In this document: piece after piece, positions 10,917-23,724 of the stretch
Numbering within the stretch: position 1 is the first letter of the stretch
How the letters are laid out: each line of letters opens with the position of its first letter
Assembly: GCF_030272615.1 (NCBI RefSeq)
Contig: NC_081405.1
Coordinates: 309,349,374 to 309,413,373, forward strand
Direction of reading: 5' to 3'
DNA length: 64,000 bases
From: Cryptomeria japonica
Lineage: Eukaryota > Streptophyta > Pinopsida > Cupressales > Cupressaceae
The notes under the pieces: model-generated
The model's input: the letters and a program-made list of their open reading frames with translations, nothing else
Told to the model about the DNA's origin: nothing
The model's database searches: none
Program-made: the position numbers and the translations under genes

Positions 10917-12300
10917 TGTGACCCCTTTTCACACCCTATTAGACACACAACATGACCCCTTACGACCCCTTAAGACCACATATGCCCCTGATGACACTAT
11001 ACGTCCCCTAAGGACCATAGAGGATAACATAATGGACCCTAACGGGTCATATGCAGTCCTAAGGGGTCACACATGTGTTCTAGCACATGCGTGACCCCTT
11101 AGGACCCCATGTGACCCTTTATAAAAGCCTAGTGTGTACAACATACCCCTTAGTCCATTACATGGTGTCATAAGGGGTCATATGTGGTCCTAAGGGGTCA
11201 CACATGTGTTACCAAATGCATGACCCCTTAGGACCACATATGACCCTTTATAACATCCTAGTGTGTATGACATACCCCTTAGGATCATATAGTGTCCTAA
11301 GGGGTCATATGTGGTCCTAAGGGGTCACACGTGTTCTAACACATGTGTGACCCCTTAGAATCGCATATGACCCCTTATAATATCCTAGTGTGAATGACAT
11401 ACCCCTTAGTCCATCACATAGTGTCCTTAGGGGTAATATGTGGTCCTAAGGGGCCACGCATGCATTAACACATGTGTGACCCATTACGACCACATATGAA
11501 CTTTTATAACATCCTATTGTATACAACATGTACCCCTTAGGATCACATAGTGTCCTATAAGGGGTCATGCATGTGTGTTCTAACACTGTACATGTGTGAC
11601 CCCTTAGGACTGGCCATATAACCCCTTATAACATCCTAGTGTCATATGATCCCTTAACATCGCATGTACATTGTCCTAAAAGGTTGAATATGTGGTCCTA
11701 AGGGGTCACAGATATGTTCTGACACATGTGTGACCCCTTAGGACCATATATGACCCCTTATAATATCCTAGTGTACATACGACATTCCCCTTAGGATCAC
11801 ATAGTGTCTTAAGGGGTCATATGTGGTTCTAAGGGGTCACATATGTGTTCTAACACATGCATGACCTCTTACAACTGCATATGACCCCTTACAAAATCCT
11901 AGTGTGAATGACATACCCCTTAGTCCATCACATAATGTCCTAAGGGGTCACACATGCGTTAACAAATGTGTGACCTGGTAGGAGCACATATGACCGCTTA
12001 TAACATCCTATTGTATACAACATGTACCCCTTAGGATCATATAGTGTCCTAGAAGGGGTCATATGTCTATTCATAAGGGGTCATGCATGTGTGTTCGAAC
12101 ACTATACATGTGTGACCCCTTATAACATCCTAGTGTCTATAAAATATGATCCCTTAAGATCACATGTACAGTGTTGTGAGGGGTTGAATATATGGTCCTA
12201 AGGGGTGACGCATGTGTTAGAACACATGCGTGACCACTTAGGACCACATATGACCCCTTATTACATCCTAGTATACATACGACATTCCCTTTAGGATGAC
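10917..12300. repeat. Tandem array of ~126-bp units with inverted arms
   Basis: At least ten units are marked by a recurring TAACATCCTAGTGT-type core near 11130, 11257, 11384, 11514, 11636, 11767, 11898, 12007, 12129 and 12267; spacing is 109-138 bases, mean about 126. Each unit carries both TGACCCCTTAGGACCACATATG and close copies of its reverse complement, so single units can fold on themselves. It lies upstream of the plus-strand gene at 13135. It resembles subterminal repeat arrays of large plant DNA transposons, where the transposase binds, but that role is inference. Confidence 0.8.
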
Positions 12301-12907
12301 ATATTATAGATTTAATAATTTTATAATCATATGCCCATTACAAAAATACAATGACCTCTATTTTTTTGAGATATGGAGTTCAATAACAAACAATGTCAAA
12401 AAATTTAGAGAAGTTACATTCCATTTTGTATCAATGCCCATGTTTTAGTGAACAAAAAAATTAATTTTGATATGCACAAAAATATTTATACGTTACAATA
12501 AAATATAGGTCTAATTTTTTTTGTTATTGACTTATAAAAATTATATATCATGTTCTTGAATTTTTTCTATATTTGATTTAAATGACAAATTTATATATTT
12601 TTTAATTTAGTAAAGTTGTATGTATATATCTTTAATGATATCTCTCTCTCTCTCTCTAAAATTAATGTTAGATCTCTCTCTAGATGTCATGATTTAAATG
12701 ATCTCCTTCTCTCTCTCAAATTAATGTTTTAATAATTTAAAATGTATGTATATACGATCTATATATAGATAAATTTATATATGTTTTAATTTATTACATG
12801 ATGTATATGTATCTTTAATGATCTCTCTCGTTTTGAAATTAATATTATCTCTCTCTCTCTCTCATGAAAATTGTGTCCCTCGCTCTCTCAATAATGTTTT
12901 AATAATT

Positions 12908-12947
<40 letters not shown>

Positions 12948-13134
12948 GTTAATTATGCGAGAACTTCACATGTGTACATTTTAATTTTTAATGAGCTCAA
13001 GATTAACGATCTCTCTCTCTCTCTCTCTCTCTCTCTAGAATTTAACTTTTTTTAATTTTTAATTTTTTAAATTGAATGCACTTCATGTGTGTGTGCTGAT
13101 GTATTTAATTTAACTTTGTGACCTACGTAGATAG
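12301..13134. other. AT-rich 5' region with CT and AT microsatellites
   Basis: No protein. CT runs occur near 12639-12657, 12847-12863 and 13012-13037, and an AT run at about 12908-12948. CT-rich tracts just upstream of a start codon are common in plant 5' leaders, so this may be the promoter and leader of the gene starting at 13135. Confidence 0.5.
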
Positions 13135-15045
13135 ATGGCATCCCAGGATCCACCTACACAGGCTCCTGATTAGGATCCACCTACACAAGCTCCTGATCAG
13201 GAGCCACACATTGATGATATAGATCCTCCACACTAGGATCCCTTGTTTCCCAATATTGCTACAATTTTCCAGTACAATGATCATGAGCTAGATAGGTTGA
13301 GGGTCATATTAGATGACCCCTGTATTGATTGCATGTACAAGAGTACATGAACATCCATTTTTCATAGTTTGTAGACATTGAGGGACCGCTTAGTTTCTCA
13401 TACCTCATTCTCACCTGAGGTTATAGAGGATAATTATAGACAGTTGAGGAGTGAGCTGAGGGGTCCTGATTCTTTTGCTGATGTGGTGAGGGTGGTCTCG
13501 AAGGAGACCATCAAGGAGAGATGTTAATATCAGGAGAACAATAAGGTGAGAGGATATTAGGTCATGAGATGTATCAACCCATGGGTTGCAACATTGATTT
13601 ACCCACACTTTTTAGCTGCCCATGGTCATTATCTAAATAACAACCAGATACCATTATACTTTGCACATCAGGTATTTGTTGAGGTTCATTGTCAGATGAA
13701 ACAAAACTACCTTGATATTCCAGCATATTATGGATAGGGGAGGGGCATGATTACTAGTAGAGATGCATATCATAGGCATGATAGAGCTCCGCCTAGACAC
13801 AGGGACCTTGTTAGCAAGAGATTTTTGGCAGTAGTCCCAGCCCTCACCCCCATAGTGGATCACATTGTAATTTATTCTCAAATAGAAGAAAATTATAGGA
13901 TTGGATAGATTGCATCAACAACAGCCACCATATCATCTCATAGGCTGGGCAGATATATGATGAGCCGACCACGTTCGAGATCATCCACAGATCATGCATC
14001 TTCTAGTCATGCAATGGCTTTAGATTTAGATGATCAGTATATTACTCTTGGCATCCCCTCCCTAGATGAGGTAGCTACTATAGTAGGAGGTGGTTGACAT
14101 GTACATATGCCACAGTATTTAGCCGAGGACCTGCTACATTCTTACTGTTGTATTTCATCTCGACTTGGGATACCATTGGCTGCTATTAGAGAGGATATTC
14201 TCATAGACAAGTAGGCTACCACTGCATCGATGCATACCCCATGGTAGTCAAAACATTATCATCACTCTTTGCAAGCTTTAGGCACTGACCCACCTACAGA
14301 TCACTCTGTTGCTATAGAGGAGGAGATACGAGCTGATTAGGTCCATATCATAGATGAGGGATTAAATTCATTTGAGTAGCAGTTGTGAGGTTTGAGCCAT
14401 ACTAGGTTTATGGATATGCTACTACAGTCAAACACTTCATCCACGATGCCTAGTCATCTAGTTAGCCCCTTATACTCCTCAGTCATACGTACAACCAGAG
14501 AGAGATATGTAGGAACGAGTGATGTGGTTGATATGATCATAGGACATGATCAGAATATATAGCCTACTCCTGATACACAGGTATGTACATACATGTGTTT
14601 AAATTTTTACAAGATGTATATGTTGTAATGTATGATAAATCTATATATAGATCATTTAATAAATAATAGAGGTTAATTTGTATCATTTAAATTGATCCTG
14701 GACTAATCCTTAAATATATACATATATATGTATATGTATAACAGTTAGCTCATGTCACTCCTAGCTTTAGCTCTGAGCATGTGCGTAGGAGAGATTCTTT
14801 CGATGTTGTTAGTGGAGAGGTTAGTTATGGTTTTTTGTATATATGTACATGTACGTATGTGGGAACTATAATTTATATTTATATTCTAATTTTAACTCTA
14901 GTCGGATTTGTTGTATGTTTCTAGAGATCTATATTTAGTATTTAAATAAATTCTCCTTTTGCAGGGGTCTATTGGACATCCAAACTCTCACTAGGACTCT
15001 CCCTCAGATGGTCGCTCTGTTTGTGGCCGACATGATGCACATTGA
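13135..15045 (+). pseudogene. Three-exon unknown transposon-associated gene
   Basis: Model: exons 13135-14580, 14745-14819 and 14965-15045; introns 164 and 145 bp, both GT-AG and phase 0; 533 codons plus the final TGA 15043-15045. Exon 1 keeps one frame for 482 codons although it has 15 stops (11 TAG, 3 TGA, 1 TAA), and exon 3 has one more TAG (14992). I do not recognise the protein. It starts with two copies of DPPTQAPD-like sequence, one with TAG where the other has CAG. It then has a hydrophilic, His-, Asp- and Arg-rich body (RSELRGPDSF, YLNNNQIPLYFAHQ) and an SRPRSRSSTDHASSS linker. No catalytic motif or membrane segment was seen. It converges on the transposase-like gene at 16299-19338, so it may be that transposon's second gene. 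Confidence 0.65.
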
Positions 15046-16085
15046 TTTGCTGGACTTTATAGCTCATTTGTTTATCTTTTTATATATACAAGTACATTTT
15101 AGACTTTCATATTATATATTCATGCATGTATGAAGTTTAGACTAGATTATACTTTATACAGTTTGCATTTGATCAGATTATATATTACATGCATGTATGT
15201 TAGATTATGTACTTTATACAGTTTGTGTTTGATCCTTGATTATATATCATGTGCATGTATGGTTAGATTATATTTTATATATTTATAGTTTGTACATTTG
15301 ATCATGGATTACATATCGCATCATTTGTATTCAGATTATATATGATCATGCACACATGTTAGATTACTTACACACTTTATATATATGATTGAATGTACAT
15401 GTTCTCTAAGACTTTCAAATTTATATATATATGTGACTGAATTTACATGAACATGTAGATAGATTAAAAAAAGATTCATATGTTTATAATTTAAATTTTA
15501 AATTTTAAAATTTACTACATGTAACATGTATACAGTAGATATGCATTAATTTAAAAGAATTTGTGAACAATATAAAAATCACACTTGTTCATATCAAATG
15601 AACAAACTCAAGTTAATGAACATATTCAATAATTTAAATTATCCTGTGTACTTCTAGGTGTACTAAATAGTTCACACCATGTACTTCTAGGTAAATACTT
15701 TAAATAGTTCACAACACATCACTTAGTGGTCCAGACCGCTCTTCAATTATTACACACATGTCCTAATTTAATATCAAATTTACACATGTGCATTTTTAAT
15801 TAAATAAATACATGTCCTAATTTACTTTACATACATGCTTTAAAATTATTTTAACAACTTACAAATTACATATGCATACATGCATTCGGAATTAGATAGA
15901 CTATAAATCCTAATCAACTACATACATCGGGCCTTAAGACATTTTCAACTCATCCACATGTCCCAATTTACTTTGCATACGTGCACGTAAGTAATATTTT
16001 ACATACATACAAATTAACTTCATACAGCCTAAATTAATATAATTGAAAATTTTCTATTTAACTAAACAATATGTTGTCCACACAA

Positions 16086-16164
<79 letters not shown>

Positions 16165-16298
16165 AATATTAAATTCAAACACTTTAATCATACATAAATA
16201 ATAATTTATCCAAGTTTCAAAACAAGTTAAGTTATAATTTATGAAGTATTAATTCAATTCATGGGTTGAACCACATGTACTTTGGTTTAATAAATAGT
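15046..16298. other. AT-rich intergenic region between convergent genes
   Basis: No protein on either strand. It contains repeated TATATTACATGCATGTATG-like segments (15110-15350) and a pure AT dinucleotide run of roughly 75 bases at 16089-16162. Both flanking genes end into it. Confidence 0.5.
16089..16162. repeat. (AT)n microsatellite
   Basis: Uninterrupted alternating A and T over about 74 bases between the two convergent genes. Such tracts are slippage-prone, so assembled length may be unreliable. Confidence 0.95.
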
Positions 16299-19200
16299 TC
16301 ATACCACATCAAGTGGTTCAGAACGTTCTTCAATAACAATTAATATTTTCTCATGATCTTCACTATCTAGTCTCCACTTTTGAGACCACCCGCGACATGG
16401 AATTGTTTGAAGAATTAGGCCAACAATAATGACCAAGTGGCTATACTGATATACCTTGTTGTCAATTCGGTATTAAGTGAAATGAATCCCATTTTGAACA
16501 ATTTTAACTTGTTTGAAATATGTCCCTTGCACTACAACTGAGCTTGCATGTACATGTATATAAAAAATGAGAAATAAAAAATTTGCACGTAAGCGATCTG
16601 TGTACATATAAAAATGAAAACATGTGCAGATGTGTGCATGTTTAAAATAAATTTATTTAAAATAATTTAAACGTAGATTGAATTAGTTCAAACCTGTGGG
16701 AAAGGACATTCCATCGCTCATTTCAAATTTTGTTAACTTCTTTCTCTCTTCCGTGCAATGCAATAAATAATAATTAACACCTTCTATACTTCCATCTTCT
16801 ACTATGATTGCAAAAATATCTCCTGCAATTTGAAAAAAGTTAAATAAATTTAAAACATCATGTACTCGATTTAAAACTTATATATATAATTTATTTACAT
16901 GTACGCAACATTTTCTAAGGAAATAAATATATATATAATTTAAATATATGTGTACGTCATATACCTTTTTTAATCAATCGCTAAATATGATCATAATCAC
17001 CAGAAATCAAAGGAAAGTCTTCAAATATTTCATCCTCATTTGAATCCTCGTATGTGTTAGAAACATCTAGTGGCACCAATTTGCATTCACTAACATATCC
17101 AATCTCTTGGTTCTTGCAATCAACATAGTTTTCCAAAATGCAATCAGAACAAAAACATCAATAATCCCTAGTGTATAATGTCCATGGGTGATTATATGTA
17201 CTCATGACACAATGCAAAGATCTTGTCCTCTCCATGCTCTTGCATCCATGCATTGATATTCTATCCACATCTTCAAAATGTATATGTGTACAGGAACATA
17301 CATGTAGATCAAGTTATTAAATTAAAATATTTTAACTAGGAACATTATTAAAAAAAATTAAAAAATTTAAATAAAACACCAAAAGAGAACCCGTACCGGT
17401 TATCTCCCAAAACACTCTATATGGAATGGGTCTGTATGTTCTTGATGATGATTCACCAGAATAATTAGGTTGCTCAAATTGTTTCTTACACCATTCAAGA
17501 ACATCGTGTGCATCTTTTATATGATCTCCTATGTAATTTATTAGATGCTTTCTTAGAGAACGTTTGATACAGACTCTTGCACCATCATGTTCACCCTTTC
17601 CATGACCACTCTCAAAAAAACTCCAAACATATGGTATTTTTTCATTTCAATGATATCTAAATAGTGCATAAAATGGCCTTGAAGATTTGAATTGTGTTGC
17701 ACATCCATCAGACCAAACAAAATGTTTAACTATTTATATGCCTCTCTCTTTCAAATATTAAAAAAACTTCTTAAAGAAATTTTGTACAAAATGTGTGTCA
17801 TGCTCCTTATCATCACTAATATAGAAGTGGTACAATTTCTTAATGACACAATTTTAAAATGTACTAGCAACACCATCCAAATCCATTTGTGCATGTCAAT
17901 AACACACATGCACCAAAATAGTGATTTTCTTTGAAATGTAATACTCTGACTGAATCTTTTTTTGATGTGCAAAAGAATAATTTTATGTGAAGTCCACTAT
18001 GGATAGAATAGTTCCAAGTGGGAAAGTGTCTCTTAATATTTTAAATTGTTCTATTTGCCACTTGGCAAAAAAACCATGGCATATGTATGGTTTTAACAAC
18101 TTATGAAAATTTTCCATACATGTTCCAATAGGTATTTCCTCTTCTACATAATCTCACCTTGTAGATTCCTTTCCAGATTTTGTTTCAAATTTTTTGTACT
18201 TGTAACTCTTGCAATTTACCATCTTCCTCATGTCAGTATCTTCATCTCTCAAAGGCAATTTAGCCAAGTCCCCACATTTTCCACAAATTCCTTTTATGCA
18301 ATTTATTTGACAGATTGCATTATCATCTGATTTATCACATAAGATGGATGCTATGAATTGACTTGTTCGTTTAGGAGTTTTTTCATAACCATCACTATCT
18401 TCTCTAATCTTTTGAAACACCTAATAGTACAGATCAAATGCGATGTGATAAGGACAACAAAAAGTTTCAAAGACTTTGTTTACCTTCACATAATATGGCC
18501 TTAATCGTTCAAACATGGTTTGTCCAATCTTTATATGAGGGTTTTTTTTAGTAAAAAACACACACAATTCATGTTTTGTTGTGTCTATCCAATGTTATAC
18601 ATGAAGAGCATAATGATCAGGGCCAATCCTTTGCTTGATAACATCTCTACTGTTTGATGAAGGATGAGTTTTATCATTCCAAAAACTTGTCATGAAGTTC
18701 CCAACAACATCTTCAATTCTATTAGAATGAGGAGCTCTACACATAATTGCCCAATTCCGTTCTGAGGTAGTATCATCCAAACTCTTTCTCCTTTTAACAT
18801 ATTTTGATATTGTCCTTCTACTAAAACCAGACTTAGATGACAGTGAAGAGATTTGTCTTTTTTGAGGCAATCTTTTATTTACTAAAGATGTCAACATCAC
18901 TCTTCTTGAAATGGTCTTATCTGTTGTTCAAGATTTTTTACCAATGTTCACCAAACCTTTCTTAACATTATCAATTATAGATTTTTGTAGCTGAGAAGTT
19001 TTCCTCTTTTGACTTGTTGTATCTATACCCAACAATTTTAGTGGATCTATTAAGTCTTTATGAGTAAGTACAATTGATAATAATTGAGCTTTCTCTAATG
19101 TAGTATCAAGATTGTAGAAATGAGACATTATTTCTTTTTCACTTTTATTCATTGACCTCCTTTTAGTATGTCTAGGTTCTTCACTGAGACGTTTCAACTC

Positions 19201-19338
19201 ATTCACATCCATTTCAAGTAAATGATCTAAAATTTTATAAGAAATATTTCTCTTCAACTGTTTAGCTAGATCCATGATATGCTCATCCATACCGATGGTG
19301 GGAGGTAAGGATCCTGACCCCTCTCCTTCAACCTCCAT
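16299..19338 (-). pseudogene. Four-exon transposase-like gene with D...D...HGKGxxDG motifs
   Basis: Model on the minus strand: exons 19338-17397, 17270-16965, 16822-16694 and 16537-16299. Introns are GT-AG of 126, 142 and 156 bp, all phase 1; 871 codons to TGA 16301-16299. Exon 1 holds one frame for 647 codons with 10 stops. A Cys cluster CIKGICGKCG is near residue 350. Then come IVDF(T/stop)NYSF (Asp at about residue 449), FVWSDGCATQFK (Asp about 544) and FFESGHGKGEHDG (His about 579, Asp about 585), followed by CFCSDC...C in exon 2. This order matches, from memory, uncharacterised DDE-like transposases found in animals and plants. Open frame continues upstream (HPKLCAKRAR near 19450), so the true start may lie before 19338. 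One expected acidic residue after DF is a stop here, so this copy is dead. Confidence 0.72.
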
Positions 19339-19519
19339 TAGTTCAACTTAGGCAAGCTCCTCGCTATGTTCATCACCTATATTGTATTCTTCAACAGGTT
19401 CATTTGCATAGACTCCCACTTCATAACTCCCTTCTTATCGAGCCCGTTTTGCACATAATTTAGGATGATAGAAGATATTTTTAATGCAATGAAATTCCAA
19501 GTTTAATTTGAAACCAAAT

Positions 19520-20283
19520 TTTCAAGACATTTAGTAAGAACTTTAAAAATTATGTCATAACAGGTGGACTATTATGTCATATTTAAGACCTATTATTGCA
19601 TAATAGACATCCTAATATCACATGTAATAGGTCCTAATATGGTCTGCATAATATAGGTATTAAGGGGACTCTTGAGTATAATGTGAAATGTTTTGGCATA
19701 CGTCAAGTCATATAAACAAAACCTATTATGACATAATAGGTTCTAACTTTATGTCACATTTAAGACCTATAATCACATAATAAGTCCTAATATCACATAA
19801 TAGGCCTTATTAATATGACCACGTATGCAAAAACATTTCACATTAATATACTTTACTCCCTTTAAGACAGATATATTATGTGATATTAAAGAACCTATCA
19901 CATGAAATTAAGTACTTGTCTTAATTTATCACATGTACCTAATAGGCCTAAATATATCATAAATATAGACCATTAATTTATCACATGCAATAATAGGTCA
20001 TTAATTTATCACATGTACATAATTGGCCCTAATATATCATAAATATAGACCTCTTAATGCCTAGACTCAAGTATATAATGTGAAATGTTTTTGTATACAT
20101 CATCATGTTATTAAGTCACAATAAGACCTATTATGTCATAATAGGTTTTGTTATGTCATATTTAAGATAGGTATTATCACAGATAATAGGTCTTAATATC
20201 ATATAATAGGTCCTAGTATCACATAATATAGGTTTTAAGGGGACTCAAGTATAATGTGAAATATTTTGACATACACTTGAAAA
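19520..20283. repeat. Right-hand array of AATAGGTCCTAATATCACAT-type repeats
   Basis: Many direct and inverted copies of CCTATTATGTCATAATAGG and GGTCCTAATATCACATAATA. Longer segments are also inverted: ATAATGTGAAATGTTTTGGCATACGT near 19680 against ACGTATGCAAAAACATTTCACATTA near 19843. It lies just upstream of the transposase-like gene, mirroring the left array's place upstream of the other gene; both arrays share GGTCCTAA. A subterminal repeat role is inferred. Confidence 0.65.
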
Positions 20284-20289
20284 TAAAGA

Positions 20290-21340
20290 AGACACAATTT
20301 TTGTTTGTTTGAAAGTGTTTGATTGTTTTGATCATGCAAGCACAAATCCTAGGGTTGGACAAGACAATAGTTGTTGAATATCACTTGGGGGGTTACCTCA
20401 AGCTACATAATTCAAAGCAGATACTTAGCTGCTTGACAACACTGGCTCCCCTCCATGACACTCACTTCTTCGGGGAAGCCAAGAATCAGTCCCCATGAAA
20501 ACTCCCCGTGGTGAACTTTGTATTTCTACTAAGAACCATAAGAATGTGAACCACTTTAGAGGTCTGACCTCCTGCACCAACAACTAGAAGGTTGTTGGCT
20601 TATAACACAAAAGGTGTGTAGTAAGGGCATCTATTTAGGTGGCTATAATCGGCAGCGTGTTACGCTCCGTTAAATGGAAGGCCTCCTAGCCTATAGAGGT
20701 TGTGCTCTATAGAGTTTATGTGGATTCATAGCACCATTATAGCAGCATGTAACACTCATTTCTCACAAATTTCATCACAAACACATTTATTTATAGTGGC
20801 TTGGAAGAGCTTGGCTTTAGCTTGTTACCACTTTGGGTTCTTCCCTCTCACCGAGCCTTAAGGGCTACTCGAGAGGCAAGCCCCTTGTTGATATGTGGTG
20901 GCTAATCAGCAAAGTACTGTACACTCAGCACGTATCCTCGTCGGGGTTCGAGGTTGGGCCAGGCCTTGGGAAAGTGGGTGTAGCCTGCTGCAGGGGTTCA
21001 GGGGCAGCAGCCCCTAAGAAATTTTTTTTTTGCCATTTTTTTGTTGATAAAAACTGACATTGTAATAAAACCCTAAAAAGGCTAACTTTGTTTGATTCCC
21101 TAAAAATGCATGTTATAAGTGGCTGAGATGCTTAAGGCATTGTAAGGTTATCTACTATTTTTTCTGGATAACAAGAAAGATTGGACGGCTGTGTATGGTG
21201 GACGTAACCCATTCTGGGTGAACCACGTTAAATCTCTATGTTATCTGTGTCCTATTTTATTTCTTTATCTTTTGTATTTAAATATGCATATAATTGTTAG
21301 TTCATATTTTCTTTGGATTTTCTTGAAACCCTAACAATCC
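20290..21340 (+). repeat. Fragment of Tat-like gypsy leader/LTR
   Basis: The segment around 20770-20890 (TTATAGTGG, TTGGA, CTTGGC, TTAGC, CCACTT, TTCCC, CTCAC, GAGGCA in order) matches in order the leader of the gypsy element at 43030-43150. After 21060 the sequence GGTGGACGTAACCC...GAACCACGTTAAATC resembles plant LTR ends. No coding sequence. Confidence 0.5.
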
Positions 21341-23719
21341 CTTTCTAAGGATAAAACAAAAAGAGCCTATTGCCGAAGACACAAAAGGCAAGTTTGTTAA
21401 TTTTAGAGCACCAATTGAAGTGTTTGTTAAACTATAAAGACACATAGTTTCAAAATCTAAATTAAATTATATATTTATGGACTATCTAAATTAAATTATA
21501 AATTATAAATAGTAAATGGGAAAGAGAGGGGTCCTAAAGATCTGAATGTTAAGTTAAAACTATGATCTATTATAAATGGACTTAAGGGGGAGGGAGAAAA
21601 TGTCAATTACACAACAAGAAAGTTAATGGAATTTGAAATTTGCAAATACACATATTATTTCAAATTAAAGCATAATTTTATGTATTTTTAAATAATGCCT
21701 GGTAAACTTTTTAACGTGACTGGCGATGCTAGCATGACATGCCCTCTAGCTCCACGTGAAATGCTTTTGACCTAGATCTATGAACCGGTGAGGCCACAAC
21801 AGGGAGACCTCATCCCCACACTTCACTTGTTCAAACCCATGAGCACAATGGCCGAACGAAGACACAAGGTTTGCGAGCACAATGGCCCAATAGGGGTTTG
21901 AACCTTAGTGGTCATTTTACCCATGAAAAATAATAGTCGTCAAAAAGGGAAGCTGAAAGGAGATCTAGAACACGCTTAGTGGAAAGTCCTCCTCCCCATT
22001 GCCAGCTCCTTCCTCAGATTCCTCAATCTCCCCAGGCGAAATCCTAACCGCAGCCTTCCGAATGTGACTTCTCCTACTTCCACCATCCATCCAGACCATG
22101 GGAATTGTTATGCTATGAGCATAGATACCCTCTTCCGCATTAGGTTGTTATATTATAATGGTGACTACTTTATAATACAACATTTCACAACATTACATAA
22201 AATGTAGATCACATGATACAATTTTAATCATAATACATCACAGTATCCTTCACATAGGATATAAATACATGCCATAATACAAGGATCATATAGGATCTCA
22301 ATACATGATAATCATGAAGGTACATAATTTGCAACAAGAATACACTAACGGAAAAATGATCAAGGATCCAAAAAGCACCATAAATAGCTCAACATGAAGA
22401 CATCCCAATGGTAGAAGAAATTAACCACCTGACCATATGGATCCAAAAGACCCACCCCCTGAGCTAGGAGATGACAATAGGGCCCTCAAGAACATAAAAA
22501 AAGGATAAGAAATACATGGTCTAAACTCACTTCCATCGAGTAAAATTACAATCCTGACACACATAGATGGATCACATAACAAGTATACTCCCAAAGCCAT
22601 AACATAGGGGTAGGGCACTAATGCTCATAAGGGGAGAGTGGCATGGCATAGCTTGATATGAGTTATCTTGGAAGGTCTTCATAGGCCCCAACTCCCATCG
22701 TGGATTATCATGACAACCTCTCCTGACCCCCAACTTCCTTTCAAGTCTCATATGGAACCAACATTCCTTCCAAGAGGACAAGGTAATTGATCATGCCATT
22801 CGAGGCCTTCCCAGCTCATCTTGAGCTCGAATGAGCACCTTAGCCATGAGGGGGGCATACATTATCTTAGTTAATGTGTTTATCTACCCAAGCTCACCTA
22901 ATTGATTATTTAAGTTGTCACTTATTACACAACTCTCCCATTGGGTTATTTTGACCATCAGTTTAGGATCCCGACTCCCATGGAGAGCCACTCTCGCTCA
23001 TGACACTAAGCCTATCCCAAAATGCACTCCAAGGCATAAGTAAAACATTCTCCAATTAACACATATGGAGAACCAGTTGAGTCTTAGAATAAAATCATGG
23101 CATTGCCCATATAAACTCTAACATCCCAACTAGGGCACCAAGAAACAACATGATTTGAATCCCTTCTCATAATCAAGACTTGGGTTGAGAAATGGGTAAT
23201 TTCAAGTTAAACAAATTTAACCCTATTAAAAATTAAATAGAAATTATTAAAACTAAAGAGAATTATAACACACTAACAAGCATTATTCATTAATAATAAT
23301 GGATAAATTAATTGATATTTTATTACAAAGCATTGATGTGTTCTTGATCAACTAAAGATTATTAAACTTTCATTCCTCAAAACTAAGATTGGACTTTATC
23401 ATAGAGTAATCTCCACCCCAAGAATCACTATAATTATCATAATATTAAATTCCCTAATAACTAATCATTCCCATTTCATTTTTACCATTTATCAAATGAA
23501 GGTTAACAAGACAATTTATTTATTGTGAGATTTGCAAATATCCAAGATTCACAAAACAAAATCATAAATAAGTGTCTGCAATATTCTAGATAGTAATTAT
23601 ATTTATTGAAATAAATAAATCTATAATGCAATAACTCTACTCTTGATATGAGTTGTCTCAGACACAAAATCACATACTTTGAAATGATTCCACACACAAA
23701 TACCAAATCAACATAATAA
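21341..23719. other. Non-coding, repeat-like; nothing recognisable
   Basis: No credible protein. A possible LTR-like start TGTTATATTATAATGGTG is at about 22145, but no partner or target duplication was found. Short ORFs here have no family signature. Confidence 0.4.
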
Positions 23720-23724
23720 AAAAA

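Noticed and set aside
10917-12300. CRISPR-like regular repeats
   Set aside because: Repeats are adjacent and imperfect with no unique spacers of constant length, in an obviously plant context.
17692-17972. Opposing short frames over the transposase-like gene
   Set aside because: They are in other frames than the phase-consistent exon model and carry no motif.
10188-20283. Terminal inverted repeats of the DNA transposon
   Set aside because: I looked for a reverse complement of the G-run/GTTCAGATGAACTAGG start on the right side and found none, so no TIR is claimed.
22421-22781. Minus-strand frames beginning MSSWKECWFH
   Set aside because: Short, no motif, and in LTR-like non-coding sequence.
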